Origin: Oxyruncus cristatus
Lineage: Eukaryota; Chordata; Aves; Passeriformes; Cotingidae
Direction: 5' to 3'
DNA length: 64,000 bases
Assembly (NCBI GenBank): GCA_013399855.1
Contig: VXAY01002880.1
Coordinates: forward strand, 787,877 to 851,876
The translations under genes and the position numbers were made by a program. How positions within the stretch are numbered: position 1 is the first letter of the stretch; each line of letters begins with the position of its first letter. The notes under the pieces were generated by a model that searched no databases, was not told the DNA's origin, and saw nothing but the letters and a program-made list of their open reading frames with translations. Shown here in pieces: positions 12,801 through 26,186 of the stretch.

Positions 12801-15800
12801 TGTCGATATTATTCAACTATACTGTTGACTGAACTGTTTCTCTGCTTCACAGCTTTCGTTATTTTATAACTGTTTTAAGAATTTTTTCATAACCTAAAAT
12901 TGCCATCCCAAAATACACAGTTTAAAGTGGAATGTGCTATTTGTTTTATATAACAAAAGCCAATATATTTATATTAGTTGATACTGGTGCTGCTTACATT
13001 TCAATATTGATGTTCCAAAATGTGACATCAATCAACATTAAACCAGAACTCAGATTTCTAAGAGGATAAAACAGAATAAACTCCTTGTCATTGCAGTGAG
13101 GTTTTAACTACATGTTAAAACTATATGGAATTTCTTTTTCCTAAGGCAGAGTGTAATTGTTTCAACCTTTGAGCAAGACTTCAATTTGAATTCAGTCTCA
13201 GATGTTTCTGTTGTTCTCAGAATCATACAAAATCTGTGGAACTGTGTAAGAGAGAATAACAGATATAAATAAAGGGCTCACGTCTGCAGACTGACAACAA
13301 ACTGGATAAGGCTGCAAAACTTCTAAAGGACTGATGTATTTCAGTTAGGGATCCCTGGTAAAAATGTTTCAAGTGGCAGGAGGACTTCATAGCATTGAAC
13401 CTGTCCACCATTCTGTTCTGACCTGTTTCCAGATATTTAAGGAGACAACTACAGAACCATGGGGTGAAATTTCTGGTAAGTATCACCTGTTAAATTATTT
13501 CCAAATCCCTCTACATTGTAACATATTTGTAAATTCTACAGGGTTTTTTTAAGCTCTGAAAATTAAAATATATTAGTCTACTAGAAAATAGTACAATATC
13601 TTTAGAGCTAAATGCAATTCTTTCATCTACTCTTGAACAAAAGCATGGCACACTTTCTTGCTTCTGAATTTTTATTTTTTATGAAATTGAATAATTGGGA
13701 TTGTTCTGCTTTAGTAGAATGTGTTTTCTAATCTGTAATTCAGACTAGAAAATTGTTTTTGCACAACCAGAAATACAGACTTTAATCTGGTCTACCTATC
13801 TTTGATTGTCTTCCAAAGATTTTAGCCTCAATATCACACCTAGGAAAATAACTTTTCCAATTTTATTCCCCCACTGAGTAGTTTGTCCATATCTATTACA
13901 GAGACTGGTTTGAAGCTTTTCTCTAATCTTGTAACCTGGGATGTCTGGATCACTTCCATTTTCTCCCTTGATGATCTCAGTTAACTACTAAGTTTGCTGT
14001 AAAAATCAACTGATTAGTTTGATGCATGGAAATATTTCCTCTCTCACATTTCATTGCACTCGAAAAAGCTTTAAAAAAAAGCTTTGACTTGCCTTTTGAA
14101 TTGTGGTAGGATTTTGTGTTACTTTGTTTTCTTGACGTAACCACACACTTTTTAATTGAGACTGATTTATTCTCTAGAAGACAAAAGTTTTGAACTACTC
14201 ACACTTTATGTTACTGCATTTGTAGAAGGACAGACAGTCATCCATGGGGAAGCTGGAGGACTGGCAGGGCCTATTTAGAACACAGGTGAAAGACAGATTT
14301 TAAAATGTTGAGAAATAATTGGAAAGTACATCCTCATTTTGAAGATTTATATTTGGGCAGTAATATTATTTACAATCACCCTATACTAGAAATAGTCCCG
14401 ATTGGATAGAACATAAATGTAGCAGGAACATGAAGATATGGTAGCAGAGTTTTTAAATGCAGAAGAAGACACTGCAACATTAATCACTCTAAATTTCAAC
14501 CTTAAAAACCTTGATTATGTCATCAGCCTGTTATTTATTATCTTTGTACTGATGTCATGTCTTATAACACAGAATTTTCTCATGTCATACAGATCTACAG
14601 GACTTTCACATATTGGTGTTCAGAATTGCTCACTGTTTGTTTCTATCTCAATTCTCAAAATGTATTCTACATGGACTATAGTTTCTTTGCTGGTTTTTTT
14701 TCCCTCTTAGTCTCTATTGTTTTAAATATTAATATTTCTGTTCAATTAAATATTAATTTTGAAACTTTTTATTTCATTCTGCATAAAAATGTTTATTATA
14801 TTCTCCGGATAACTGTTTTTCCAACTAAAATTCCACAAATTATTTAAATATTTTCAGCCCTTGTGATTTCTGTTTTGTTTAGGTTTTGTTATGTACTAAT
14901 AATTTAGAACATAATTTTGCACAATTCTCTGTTCGCATGTGACTTTCATACAGAACTGATCTATTTAAAGTATTGAACCCTGTTGATTTGATCCCTAAGT
15001 TACAAAGAAATAAAAAATTTTGTTACTGCAATGGCAATTCCTTTCTTGTCTCTGTCTACTGTGATCTCTTCCTCAATTGCTTAATCATTCACTTCTAATA
15101 GTTTCAGGAACAATTATTTTATCATAACTACCTAACAGATCAGTTTTCCTTTTGTCACCTGTTCCTGTTTCAAAAGTAGTGGATTTCCTCAGTTGCTTGA
15201 GCATGCAATTAAACTAAAAATCCTATGTGTCAACATGTTACATTTATAATGGTGAACAAACTTAGTCATGAATTCAAACGAAAGAAAAATTATCTTTTTT
15301 TTTTATTTTGGTGATGGTGGTTGTTTGTTTTTTTTATGAGTATCATAATCCGTACTGCTCAGGGATCATATACGAAATAAACATACAGTATCTGAATTGT
15401 TGTGTTGGTTTGAGTTTTTTTCATGCTGTTGTATATTGCAGATTTGTAGCAGCTGCACCACCATCATGATGGGACAACATTAATTTCTAGTGCAGGACTT
15501 CTAGTAGATTTCAAATCCTAACCTCAGATATCTGCCACTGACTTCTTGGTAGCCAAGTCTGCAAGATGGGCAAAATGGCAGAAGGATTTTTCTCACCTCT
15601 TCCTGTTAGCTTGCTCAAGTGTCTTTGTCCTCCTCTAGCTATAGAAGTGCACAAATATCCCACTTTATTTTCAGAGAGATACAAACAGTTGAAGGTCCAG
15701 ACTGCCTGTGCTTTCAGATGGGGCATGTATACTATTCAAGAAGGCAAATATACTCACAAGAGTAAAATCCATGGGTTGAAAACCGGATCATGGGGCAGAG

Positions 15801-18800
15801 AGGGAAGAATTTGGCAAATACGAGATATAGCAGAGCTTTGACTAGAGAGAAGTCAAGATGGGAATGACTTTAGGGCTGTGAATTACAATACCAAATACTG
15901 TAGCAGTGTCAATAGAGTTGAGTGAGTTTGTGAAACAAAGTCTAACACCTTTCATTTGGGGAAACAGCGGGGCACCTGTGAGATCATAGTCTAGGAAGAG
16001 AGATTCATGGTGGAAAGACATATGAGATTCATAATCTCAGAGATAGTAGCTGAAACTAAGGAAGCACTTGGTTAATTAAAAAAACCCCAACAAAATCATT
16101 TAGTTCAGCTTTGCTTTGCAGTTTAAAAAATGGCTAGCCATTTAGTGACTCAGAATTCCCAGTTCTCACTACAAATAATCTGTCAAACAGAAGTGGCAAG
16201 AATTGCATCCTGATGAACTGTTTCACAAACACAGAATTCCAGAACTTCATAAAGATGTTAAACTCTTTCAAAGCTATTTTTTTCTCATTATATGCCTGAT
16301 GTAACCAATATTTACTTGGAGTATTCAGTGATAAACTAGTTCAGCATTACCTATGCTGGCTCATTATTTTTTCTGCACGTATATAACATAACAGAATGGA
16401 GACATTACTAAATATTTTAAAAAACAAAGTGGAAAGATTGTCTTACAAAGTTATTGGACTTAGCCTTCTTTATATTTTTAATATGAATTACCACAATAAT
16501 TAATCATCTGCAGAATTAAAATGTAACTGAAAAACATATTAATATCCATAAGACTAAAAAAATTAAAGAAGTTAGTAAACTTAGACAATAATTTTTGTAA
16601 GCAGAAAATACTAAATATGATAAATGATTGTAGCAGTCTAATCTTGTTATGTCACTTTTCTGTGTTTAAGATAGAATTGTCTTTATAACCATAACACATT
16701 TGTTCACAATGGATTAGTGTTGGCGTACTGATGCACAGAGTTGCATTCTGAATCAAATTATCAGACCTGAGAATTGCAACAATGACAAGAAATGGCTGGG
16801 CACTGTTACATAATGTGTGAATTTTATCCAGGAGTTATAACAATGAATGTGAATGACTAAGTAGTTTTATGAGAAGACAATTGTGCAATAAAGTAAAAGC
16901 GAATGATAGTGAATACAGCTTAGAAATTAAAAGAAAGACTGAGAGGCTTCATGGTGTATTCTTCTTCACAAAATTATTTGTATTAAAATAATTTATTGCT
17001 GCATTATATTTTTCCTCACAAGGACATTTCCTCATGTAGATAATGTTAATACTTTATAATGATTACTATGGCACAATTTGCAATTATGCCCTAATTTACA
17101 GTTATAACTGAGATTGAAAAGCACAAATATCCAAAGAAAATTCAAGACATTGTAAATTTTATATATTTTGGAAACCACAATTTCCATAATCTCCTATACA
17201 GATATACTTTGTTCAAGACTTCATTATTTGCTTCAATTTCTAATATTGCAACAGCTGACATCTGCGTTTCCGTGGTTTTGAGGGTGGGGGGGTCTTGTGG
17301 TTTTCTTTTCCTTTGTAAGGAACATGTACAGAGTTTTCCATATCTGCTCAAAATTTTAGCTCTCCTAAAAGTTTTTCAAACCCAGCTTAGTCCTTGAATC
17401 TCATTAATATTTACTCAAAATTTTGTCTGTCTTAAAATTTATTTTGTAATGATCTACCACGGGGACAAAAAGTTCATACATACCAACAGATTAAAAATCA
17501 GTTTTCTTCTGACTTTCCTAACAACATATTTTGTACAGAAGCATAAGTGTAAAAAACTAACCCTGGGAAGTAATATGACAATAGAAAATGAAAAAAAGGG
17601 TCAGATTTACAGCAAAAATTCGAATTTAACTAAAGAAATATTCATCTAAAGGCTTCCTGTTTTATTAATATTCTGTTTATTTTATTTAAATTAATAATGT
17701 TCTAAAAGTATTTAGGAAATTAAAAATCAAAAAGTCATCTGAAACCATATTGGAAGAAATTATTTTGACTGTACTGGATAGAATATTATTTGTCTTTCAA
17801 ATAGTTTACCCAGGTTTGGGAGAACAAATAGTTCAGCTTAAAGCTAAGTAAAATAAAGGTAAATTTTCTTCTTGGTTGCTCTACACCAATACAGAAAGAT
17901 TATAATGGAAATAAAATTATATTTATTTGACTGTGTGCTTTTAAACTCATCTTTGCTTTAATTATCTATATTAACTAAGGTTATAGGACTTGACACTCGG
18001 CTTGTGTGTATGTATATATTTATATGTGAATGTCTGCAAATATGTTAATAAATCTTTGGACTCTTACTTTCATAAACAAAACTCAAATGATTGTCTTATA
18101 GCTGTACCTGTCTCAGTTTCTGACTTTGAACTACCTGACCAATCCTAATGAAACTGGAGGTTTGGTTTACCATTACAATTTAAAATCTTATTGTACCATA
18201 AGAACGGATGCTTTGCATGCAATTGTTAATTAGATAGCAGATTTGATTATCAGAATACTTCATAGTTTAGAACTTGCTATGTAACATATCAGTAACAACA
18301 AAGATACTCAATTTGATAGATCATTGTTATTTATGACAACGTACACCTTCATTGGGGATCTTAATTGATACATAACTTACCGTTGAATGGGTGGGCCACA
18401 GGAATAAAATGTCTTCAATCAATTCAACTAGGAATAAAATATAATTCCACTGAAAACTGTGCTCATGAAGAGTTTGACTGTATTTGGATTGTAACTCCAT
18501 TATTTTAGGAGGTGTACAGATAACAAAGTCACTGTCAAAGGTAAATCATACAGACTGTATTCTAAATCTTTTATGTTTGCATAAAAATTACATGAGAAAG
18601 TAAAAATTATTAATTGCTACAGACTTATGCAGATCTTATGGTGTTAGGCAATGTGTATCTTTTTGAATGTCCTTCTTCAGCACTTTGCGAAAGCAATTAT
18701 TTATTGAAGTCAAATGATGCCAATGTGTATGTGATTTCAAAGTTTCAGAGATAAAACTTTTGTGCTGTGTTCAGTAACTGCATGTTAGCTTAATTTTCGT

Positions 18801-20631
18801 GGTACTTTTGTGATCAAATATGAGCTGAAGGCTTTCTGCTTGTCACTGCAAAGCTTAAATAATATTGTTCACTTGGGGAATCTTTGAGATACTAATCAGC
18901 TTAATAGCATTTCAAGGCAATATGTTAAATCACTCTCACAAAACAGAACTGATGTTCAGTTCATTTGAGACATTATGTTTCAAGCTAAAAATACATTACT
19001 GAGTACTGTGTTTGTTATTTGAGGAAATAGATATGCTAACATCTATAGATCATAATTAATTCTTAATTTCTGGTGTAAACAGACACTTTGACAAATAAGA
19101 TTAGTAGTTGAATTGAGACACCACCAATTAACATACCGCACGTCCAGAAAAAGGCAGCTAATCTGCAATTCATTGTGTCACACATTATTGTATTGTTCTA
19201 TCCTCAAGCCATAGGAAATGTCTAGCTCCAACCAGCCAGTATCAGGAAGTGGAACTACCAATCCTCAGAATCAATAATACTGCAAATGTTGCGGCTGACA
19301 TTTTTGCAGTCCCAAATCATGATGTTCATCTATCTGATCACTGAGTCACTAGTTCACGGAGAAGGGAAACAAGGTTAAATGCAGAAGCAGAGTACAACCA
19401 ATAGCTTTAGACTCGAGATTTTCATGTTGATCTGTTTTCTTACCTGAATAGGAAGGATGAACTTTTACTAAGTTCCCCCCCATATCCTTAGAGACACAAC
19501 TTTTAACCACAACTGTAACAGTGTAATGATAGAAGAAGTTAAGATCAATATTTTATAAAATTGTCTGTATGAGTAAATTGTACTATATATCCTTCTTGTA
19601 TCATTTTAGATGATTTCTTTTGTATGGCTTGAAACTACTTGTATGTTTAGTAACACTGTTGTCCACACAACATACTGTTTTATTTACTTCATGCCCATTT
19701 TACTTACCCTGGAGTAAACTAAATAGCTCTGAACTAGGATTGGAATAAGGATCTATATTTACTATGTTCTTCATGTGATAACAAAAATATAGGCATTTTT
19801 TTTTGTTATATAATCTGGAGCAATTGGAAAAAATGTCCAGTGGTTTATGAAGAAAATTCCTTGCATGTTTACAATAAAAAGACAGTAAAACATAAAAGTA
19901 TCAATATATGAGGTACAGTGAATACTGACACGAACTTTTGGTGCAAATAAGTCTTGGTAAAACTACTGGCAAGTCTTGGATGCAAAATAATTGACCTTCA
20001 GCAGAGGCATTTTTATTCCTTTCTTGTGCACTAGACTTTAAAAAAAAGGACATTCTAACAAAATATCCAGTTCATATAAATACAATAAAAAAGAAAGTGC
20101 AATTTGTACTGGATGTATTTCTCTAAATATTTCTTTAAAACATATTAAAAAGAAGCAGGTACCCTTTAAAACATGCACAGATTTTATTTGGAATGCTGAA
20201 TTCACATCTTATTATAGTCTATTTACCTCTCCTTAAGAACAAATATCTTGTAAAAAGAATCACTGCGTCTCTTACTCTAGACCTTGTTCCATCATTCCAT
20301 TTCTGTCAAAGGCAGAAGCAGAAGAGTGAGTGAAAAATATTTTTCTACATATATGTGATTATGGACTGTGGTGTGCCCTTTATTTTCAAACTAGAGAGGA
20401 AAATGTTCCATAATATTAGGGGAAAGCTTATCCAGGCTGTACAAAAGGAAATGTTTTATCTTCACTTATGATAGTTCCTCACATTTTTACACTATAACAA
20501 CTGAACACATTTTTATCCAATGACAGCAACAGTCATTTATTAAATTGAAGTCAATGTTACCAAAAATACACACTTGCAATTTACTTGTTTTAACACATTA
20601 TTGAAAACATTGAAACAATGGGAATCAAAAC
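9836..20631. other. Long AT-rich noncoding stretch
   Basis: Almost 11 kb with no recognised gene, RNA gene, CR1 or LTR. Open frames are short (at most 96 codons, 14557-14847) and show no domain. One at 15566-15841 lies in slightly less AT-rich sequence but has no recognisable homology. Conserved noncoding elements could be present, but a single sequence cannot show that. Confidence 0.5.
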
Positions 20632-22033
20632 TGTCATGAGTTTAGCCCTTGTGCTTTCTGCACAATATTATCAACCCATAAATTTTGCTAATAAGCAGAA
20701 AGAGTTTGCACAGACAAAACAGATCTCTTTGAAATGGGGATTATTATTATGATTTATTGCTACACACAAACAGAACTAAGGGAAATACTTATATACATAA
20801 TTCTAACTAGTTTTCCTATAATAACAAACTTACATATGTACAAATACCACCCTCCTTCTCTTCCTCAAAAACAGTCCAGAGGAAGAAAGAGAAAGGAGGA
20901 AAAAAAAAAAAGTCTTTAAGGTAACAGTTCTAAACCATTGCAGTTCGAATCTCTCTCTCTATCGGAATGCAAGGAGGTTTGCCTCCCACCTCTCTAGCCA
21001 CCTGTCCATGGCCGCTGAGGGTTTAATCCCGTCGTCACCACAGGATCTGGGGCTCCATGGAGTTTCTTCCATGAGGAGTTTCAGGGAGGTTTCCTTGGAC
21101 TCACCACCCCTCACCAGGATCACAGGGATTCTGGGTTTCTTTGGCTCAGTCCACATCCAAGAACACTTTCTGATGCTGTGCTCTGCTGCTTGTAGCTTCT
21201 TCTCTTTTGCCCTCTGGAATTCTTCTGACTTTCTGCTTTTGGCCAGATGCCCAATCTTGGCTCTCGGCCGCGGCTGGCACTCTAAGTGGCCACCGCTCCC
21301 CACTTGCCATTACACCTGGTCCCCATTCGCACGGGCCCCTCATACGGGGGGGCTTCGTGTAAGGCTCATCCTTTGGACAAAGTCCCAAGGTCGTCAGGGG
21401 CTCAGCCCCTCCAAGGAGAATTCATTCAGCTTCTCTACCATTCTGTGGCTGCAATTCTTCTGCAGCTTGCTGCATACAACTCTTGGCCCCAAGCCATCGC
21501 TGCCCTCCCCGGACTATCCAGGCCTCCGGGGGAAGAACCCACACGAAAGTCTCTTCACTCCAAATCATTTCCACAGGTGGCAGGGGTTTTAGTTTTAAAG
21601 TCTTTTCCCCTGCTGGAGGGAGGGAGGGGGGCTCCCCCTCGCCTCTGCACTCCCTCGTTATCTCTTATTCTCCGCCACTTCTCTCAGGGCTGGAATTTCT
21701 TCTGTCTCAGCCGAGCAGCTTTTTTCTGGAGTTTTCTCTCCACTCTGTACATGCCCCGGCCAGAGGGTTCAGTGCCATGCCTGCCCCCGGCCCAAGGCCA
21801 GGGGAGGAGAGGGCCTGGCCCCCACTCGGGGAGGCCCTGCTGCCTCACTCACATCATGGCTCCGAATTTCTTTCTGCCCCACGCACTACTACAACTCTTC
21901 TTTTCCGGTTTGTGTTAAATATGTAATTCGGAGATATGTCACAGAGGTCCTCTATTGGCTACTTAGCCAGAATTACACCTGGAATCAACCATTTTCTACC
22001 CTAATACTGAGGGGGATGGGCTAAACCATGACA
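20632..22033 (-). mobile_element. Solo ERV LTR, family C, 1.4 kb
   Basis: The element begins TGTCATGAGTTTAGCCC on the plus strand and ends GGGCTAAACCATGACA, an inverted match of 16 in 17 positions. It is flanked by AAAAC (20627-20631) and AAGAC (22034-22038), a 5-bp target duplication with one transition. The right two-thirds are GC- and CpG-rich and the left 300 bp AT-rich. On the minus strand a TATTTAA box lies near 21918 and an AATAAA signal at 20753-20758, which favours minus-strand orientation and matches the layout of the LTR at 27699-28739. A minus-strand frame of 114 codons (20959-21303) lies inside and shows no recognised domain. No retroviral internal region is seen. Confidence 0.72.
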
Positions 22034-22157
22034 AAGACTAGGAATTTGCTAATCATTTTCCTTCCTTCGTTGTACTGTTTTATAAAACTGTTGCTTACTG
22101 TGTTAAATGCTTTTATGAGTCACTGAACACTTCTGTCACCAGACAGAATGGTGGGTT

Positions 22158-22203
22158 ATTTATGTATGTATTAATTAATTAATTAATTTATTTATTTATT
22201 TAA
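22158..22203. repeat. TTAA/TTTA microsatellite
   Basis: Short run of ATTA and then TTTA tetranucleotides, next to a TATG pair. Confidence 0.85.
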
Positions 22204-24439
22204 ACTTGGTTGAAAGAAAAAGGGAGTATGTTTACTCTTCCCACATTAGTAACCAGCAGATTAAATCAGGGAATGAATTATGTTCAATGAAATTAGTCAA
22301 TATTTAAATTTGGTGGAAAAATTTGTATTTCAGAAAAGTTGCAACAGTAATATCAGTCCTCAAAAGAAAAGCAACACTACTCCAATATCAGACCTTACGT
22401 GATTCTTAAGAAAGCAAAGCGTTAATCCAAAAGAGTGCTCTGATATTTGGTGATATACAAGTATACCAGTTTTTTATTTGCTGTGGAGTATTAGAAAAAA
22501 TCATAATACATGGAAATCACTGATGGTTACTGGATGTAAGAGATATAAACCAGATGATTAACTGAGAACTATTTAATGATTATCTAATCATCTTTGATTA
22601 GATTGTGACAAAGAGCATATATGTGTTATTTGCATATGTCTCTATATTCTAAAAATATGATTACTATATGGTCGAATGCTATGAATACCTTCTAAATGAT
22701 ATCTATGCTCTGTAATACTGACATAACTCTCTCTATATAAATATTGATCACTCTTAAGCTGTTTATCAATGTATTTTTTTCTAAGTGACCAGACAGCAAG
22801 TCTGGAACACGTGCTTGTGAAAAACCTCGTGATTTTATTTATTCTGTTTTAGTCTCACTCAAATATCTGGGAAGTCAAGTACTTTTCCCTTTGGTTCTAT
22901 CCATTGCCTGTGATTGTTATAAATTGCAAATGAAACACTGAATATTCTTATAAACTTATAAAATGATCAGAAGTGACAGATAAATGAGCTGTCAGATTTC
23001 ATTTTCAAGGTTATTTGCAATTTACATCCTGTCTCATTCACCTTCATTGAACCAGTTGTCAAGAAAAAAGGACTCTTCTTCAAAAGATTCTCTTCTGGAA
23101 TATGACTCTTCAATGGATACTTTTCAAGGGTGGGGATATTCGTATTTTCATGGATAAGTTTAAATGCATCTTTTTTGCTGATGCATTTACTTAGAATTGG
23201 ACTTTTACTATTCTCCCCTTTAGTGAAGTAGCAGGTGGTGGTTAATCCAAGTAAGATAAGAACAGATATTTGATATGGACTTTAAAACTATGGGTAGAAC
23301 ATTATGAGCACTCCTATTTGCTTATTGCATATCCACTACTGGAAACTGTCCTTGTAGAACACACACACATGAAACAGAGAATGAGATTACACAAAGAGAT
23401 AGATAAGAATAGATTTAATGAGAAGATATAAGATAGGACATGACTGCAGTGAGCAGGTGCAGGGCTCAGCCAGACATGCATACTGACAACCCCTATTTTA
23501 CATGTGACCTTCCCCTTTTATATTCTGAGCTGTCTATCCCCATTTTGTTTCTCCCTGTTTAACCTTTCCACAGCTCATTCTCCCAGGGGCTGGATAGTTC
23601 TATCTATTCCTGCATGCGTTGAAATTCAGAGTATCCCCTAGTTTATTATATTCTTATCAACTGCAAAGTCTAAGTTGGACTTTCCAGTGTTAGCATCCGT
23701 ATTTTCTTGATAGCCCATCAATTAGTGTGAGTGGCAACCTTTGTTTCTTGTTGTTGTCTCTACATTTGCTTTGTCAAAATATACTCATATTGTTTCTGGT
23801 TTCTCTCTTTTTTCTGAATTTCCTAATTGACCAGCTCCTCATCAGACAATCTCTCACACCTTCATGAATTAGTGCGACTGAGCAGGTTTCACTCTCATCA
23901 GTTACTGTCTTTTCCCTAGGTTTGTGTCCCTGTATGTTCTTGTTTACTACTCTCTACTTTTCTTACTACCCCTTGGTGCATTGAAAAAGGTACTTCACCC
24001 TTAAAGGAGCAGACACTCACCCTCCAGTTATCCTTACGCATATTATTTAAAGATTTTCTGGGACTGGATTTTCCACCCATTATGGGGTATATGTGCAAAG
24101 ACTTTACTCTTTTCTGGTGATCAGTGTCTCCATTTCCAATTCCTCTCCCCCCCTTCTCTCCATATATGAAATATAAAATTGTCAGAACTTGTTTAAGAGG
24201 ATGAACATTCTTCCCCAGTTCAGTATTTTAGCTAACTCATCCATCTCTGTCTCCATAACTTGTCTATTTTTAATAGTACTGTAATTAAATTATTTAAATT
24301 ATTCAAATTATGTTATCGTATTGTAATATTATAGTGCATTATAGTGCAGTATTGGATTGTCAGTGTCAGAATTCTGCCCTACAATGTAGTTTTCTAGATC
24401 TTTGATCCATATATGCCAATAACAATACTGGGATGAAAT
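22204..24439. other. AT-rich noncoding DNA, possible LTR relic
   Basis: Mostly unrecognised. The part at about 23345-23700 has a TTTAATGAGAAG block, then a CCTTCCCCTTTTATATTC block and CTGAGCTG, in the order seen on the plus strand in minus-oriented family A LTRs (49971, 60112). It could be a diverged member, but the match is weak and no termini were found. Confidence 0.35.
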
Positions 24440-25170
24440 TTCTTAAAGGAAAGGACATGAGGGTGCAGGGGTAGCTATTTTGTCTTAAGTGGGCTGTTGT
24501 TTGAAAATTAGTAGTTTGTTGGAAATACGTGCAAACAGGCACCTGGAAAGGTAATGTATGCAAGGGGGTGGTTTGCCTGTTGCCCTGAGAGTGGTCTGGC
24601 TTCCATTAATTCCTTTCCTTTAAGCTACAGCCTTCTGCCTTGTGGGAAGACGATACAGGATCCTCTTCGTCTTGTCTTCTTTCTGGTGTCTGTACCCGTT
24701 TCTGTTGCAGGGGAGGCAGAACGTGTTTTCACCAGTCTCTCTCTGATTCTCAGACTCCCTGATGCTCCTCAAACCTTCTCCTTCCACCCATAACTCTGTC
24801 ACCAGGCTGAGCAGATCATCCACTTGGTCTTAACTCACACAGCTGTTCTCTCTACAGACATCCATCACTAGTGAAGGGATCTGGCCCACAGAGGCCTGAA
24901 TAGCTGTATGTTTTGGTGGTAGCTCTGTCTGGGTTTGCCACATCCATGCTGGTGAGTGCAGAGGACGTAGCTTTCTGCTGAGTGAATCCCATAGCTAAGC
25001 ATCATCACTGAGAGGGTGATGACTAGCAGGTCCCATGGCCAGGCAGGGCAGAGATGCAGGGAGAGGGTGACTGGCCTTACTGTGGCATCTCTGGGGTAGG
25101 AATTAGTGGGGCCCTAGGGCTGAAATGAGGCTCTGAGCAGAGTGGGAACAATATCTGAGAGAGGCATCAC
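24440..25170 (-). mobile_element. Decayed CR1 5' region with ORF1 coiled coil
   Basis: On the minus strand, a frame at 24620-24823 reads DDLLSLVTELW followed by GLRSIRESENQRE, which matches the short coiled-coil-like part of avian CR1 ORF1 that precedes its esterase domain. Upstream sequence (to about 25170) is less AT-rich than its surroundings and is plausibly the rest of the CR1 5' region. Downstream, toward 24440, the esterase start is not recognisable. Assignment to CR1 ORF1 is from memory. ORF1 is thought to act as the RNA-binding/accessory protein of the element. Stops and frameshifts show it is dead. Confidence 0.55.
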
Positions 25171-25305
25171 CAGTAAGTTTGATTGGTGCAGGGATCCTGG
25201 AATGTCATAATTCCTGTTTATTTCTAATTATAGATCTTTTTTGAACATATTTTGCTGTCTGATAATTGTGTCGGTTAAAACTTACTGCACTTAATGATTA
25301 TCCAG

Positions 25306-26181
25306 TGTAATGGTTCGTCACACTTGGGGGAGAAGCTGTCAGTCAAAGGCAGCCTGGGAGCATTGCCCATACCATACCCTGAAACCCCTAACCCGCCTCA
25401 GATTGGCTGACACAGTGGAACCACTACCCCTCACCCAGCCCCAGAACCCCAGAGTGGCCAGTGGGCCAGAAGACCCACCTGGGGCAGGTGGCCACAGTGG
25501 GCCAAAGCATGTAAAAACAGCAACATCTGCTCTCCATCTTTGCTTGACCTGAACACGTGGAAGCTGGATTCTCACAAGACTCTAGTGGTAGCTGTGATCT
25601 TCTCTTTTTCTCTTTCTTTACTCCTTTCTCTTCTCTTAAACTCCTTAGTTAATATTTTGGGTAACCTGGGGCTGAATGGGTTATATTTTGCTGAGCTGTA
25701 TGAATTAGCATATGCTAAGTCAATGCTTACCTTTATAGAATGCTTTGTTTTGGTTATATATTGGCCATTAAACTTTTGCCAAGATCTCCTATTTCCTAAA
25801 GTTTACCAGTAAAGTACCTCCTGAGAAAAGATGTGCAGCTTTTTCTCCTATGCACTCTCTCTTAAGGTGTGAAAAGAACCAAAGACTCTTCTAATATAAC
25901 TGGAGGGCGGATATTGTTGGAGCCTTGGATATTTTTAAAGTAAAACTCCCTTGAGGAGCTCGTAGCTCAAGACTTGCGGTCTTACAGGTGGTCCCATGCA
26001 GTCGATCACCCCCAGCACAGTGTGGACGGGCGGCACTTTTCAAATGCGTATGTGCTGTGGAGGGGAGTGTGAGAAGGCTCGAGGGGTGGGGGAGCATAGC
26101 AGTGCTCTAACCCACCTGTTACCCCATCAATTTCCCACCTGGTTGTTTTGAGCCAGTCAACCATTTCTCTGGTCTCCTACA
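25306..26181 (+). mobile_element. Solo ERV LTR, family D, with 5-bp target duplication
   Basis: The element starts TGTAATGGTTCGTCACAC and ends TCTCCTACA, with termini TGTA/TACA. It is flanked by a perfect TCCAG on both sides (25301-25305 and 26182-26186). The 5' third is GC-rich, and a GCATGTAAAAACAGC block near 25507 is a possible TATA-type site. The orientation is inferred from resemblance to avian LTRs, where a CCTGAACACGTGG block follows the promoter. No gag/pol/env sequence is present, so this is a solo LTR. A 5-bp duplication fits class III (ERVL-like) or related families. Confidence 0.75.
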
Positions 26182-26186
26182 TCCAG

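Noticed and set aside
21008..21926. Overlapping frames of 147-210 codons as a GC-rich gene or CpG-island promoter
   Set aside because: They lie inside an LTR with defined ends, overlap in all frames, and lack domains; high GC makes long frames likely by chance.
22582..22603. Hairpin ATCTAATCA / TGATTAGAT with TCTT loop as a possible small RNA
   Set aside because: A 9-bp AT-rich stem is expected by chance in DNA of this composition; no longer microRNA-type foldback is apparent.
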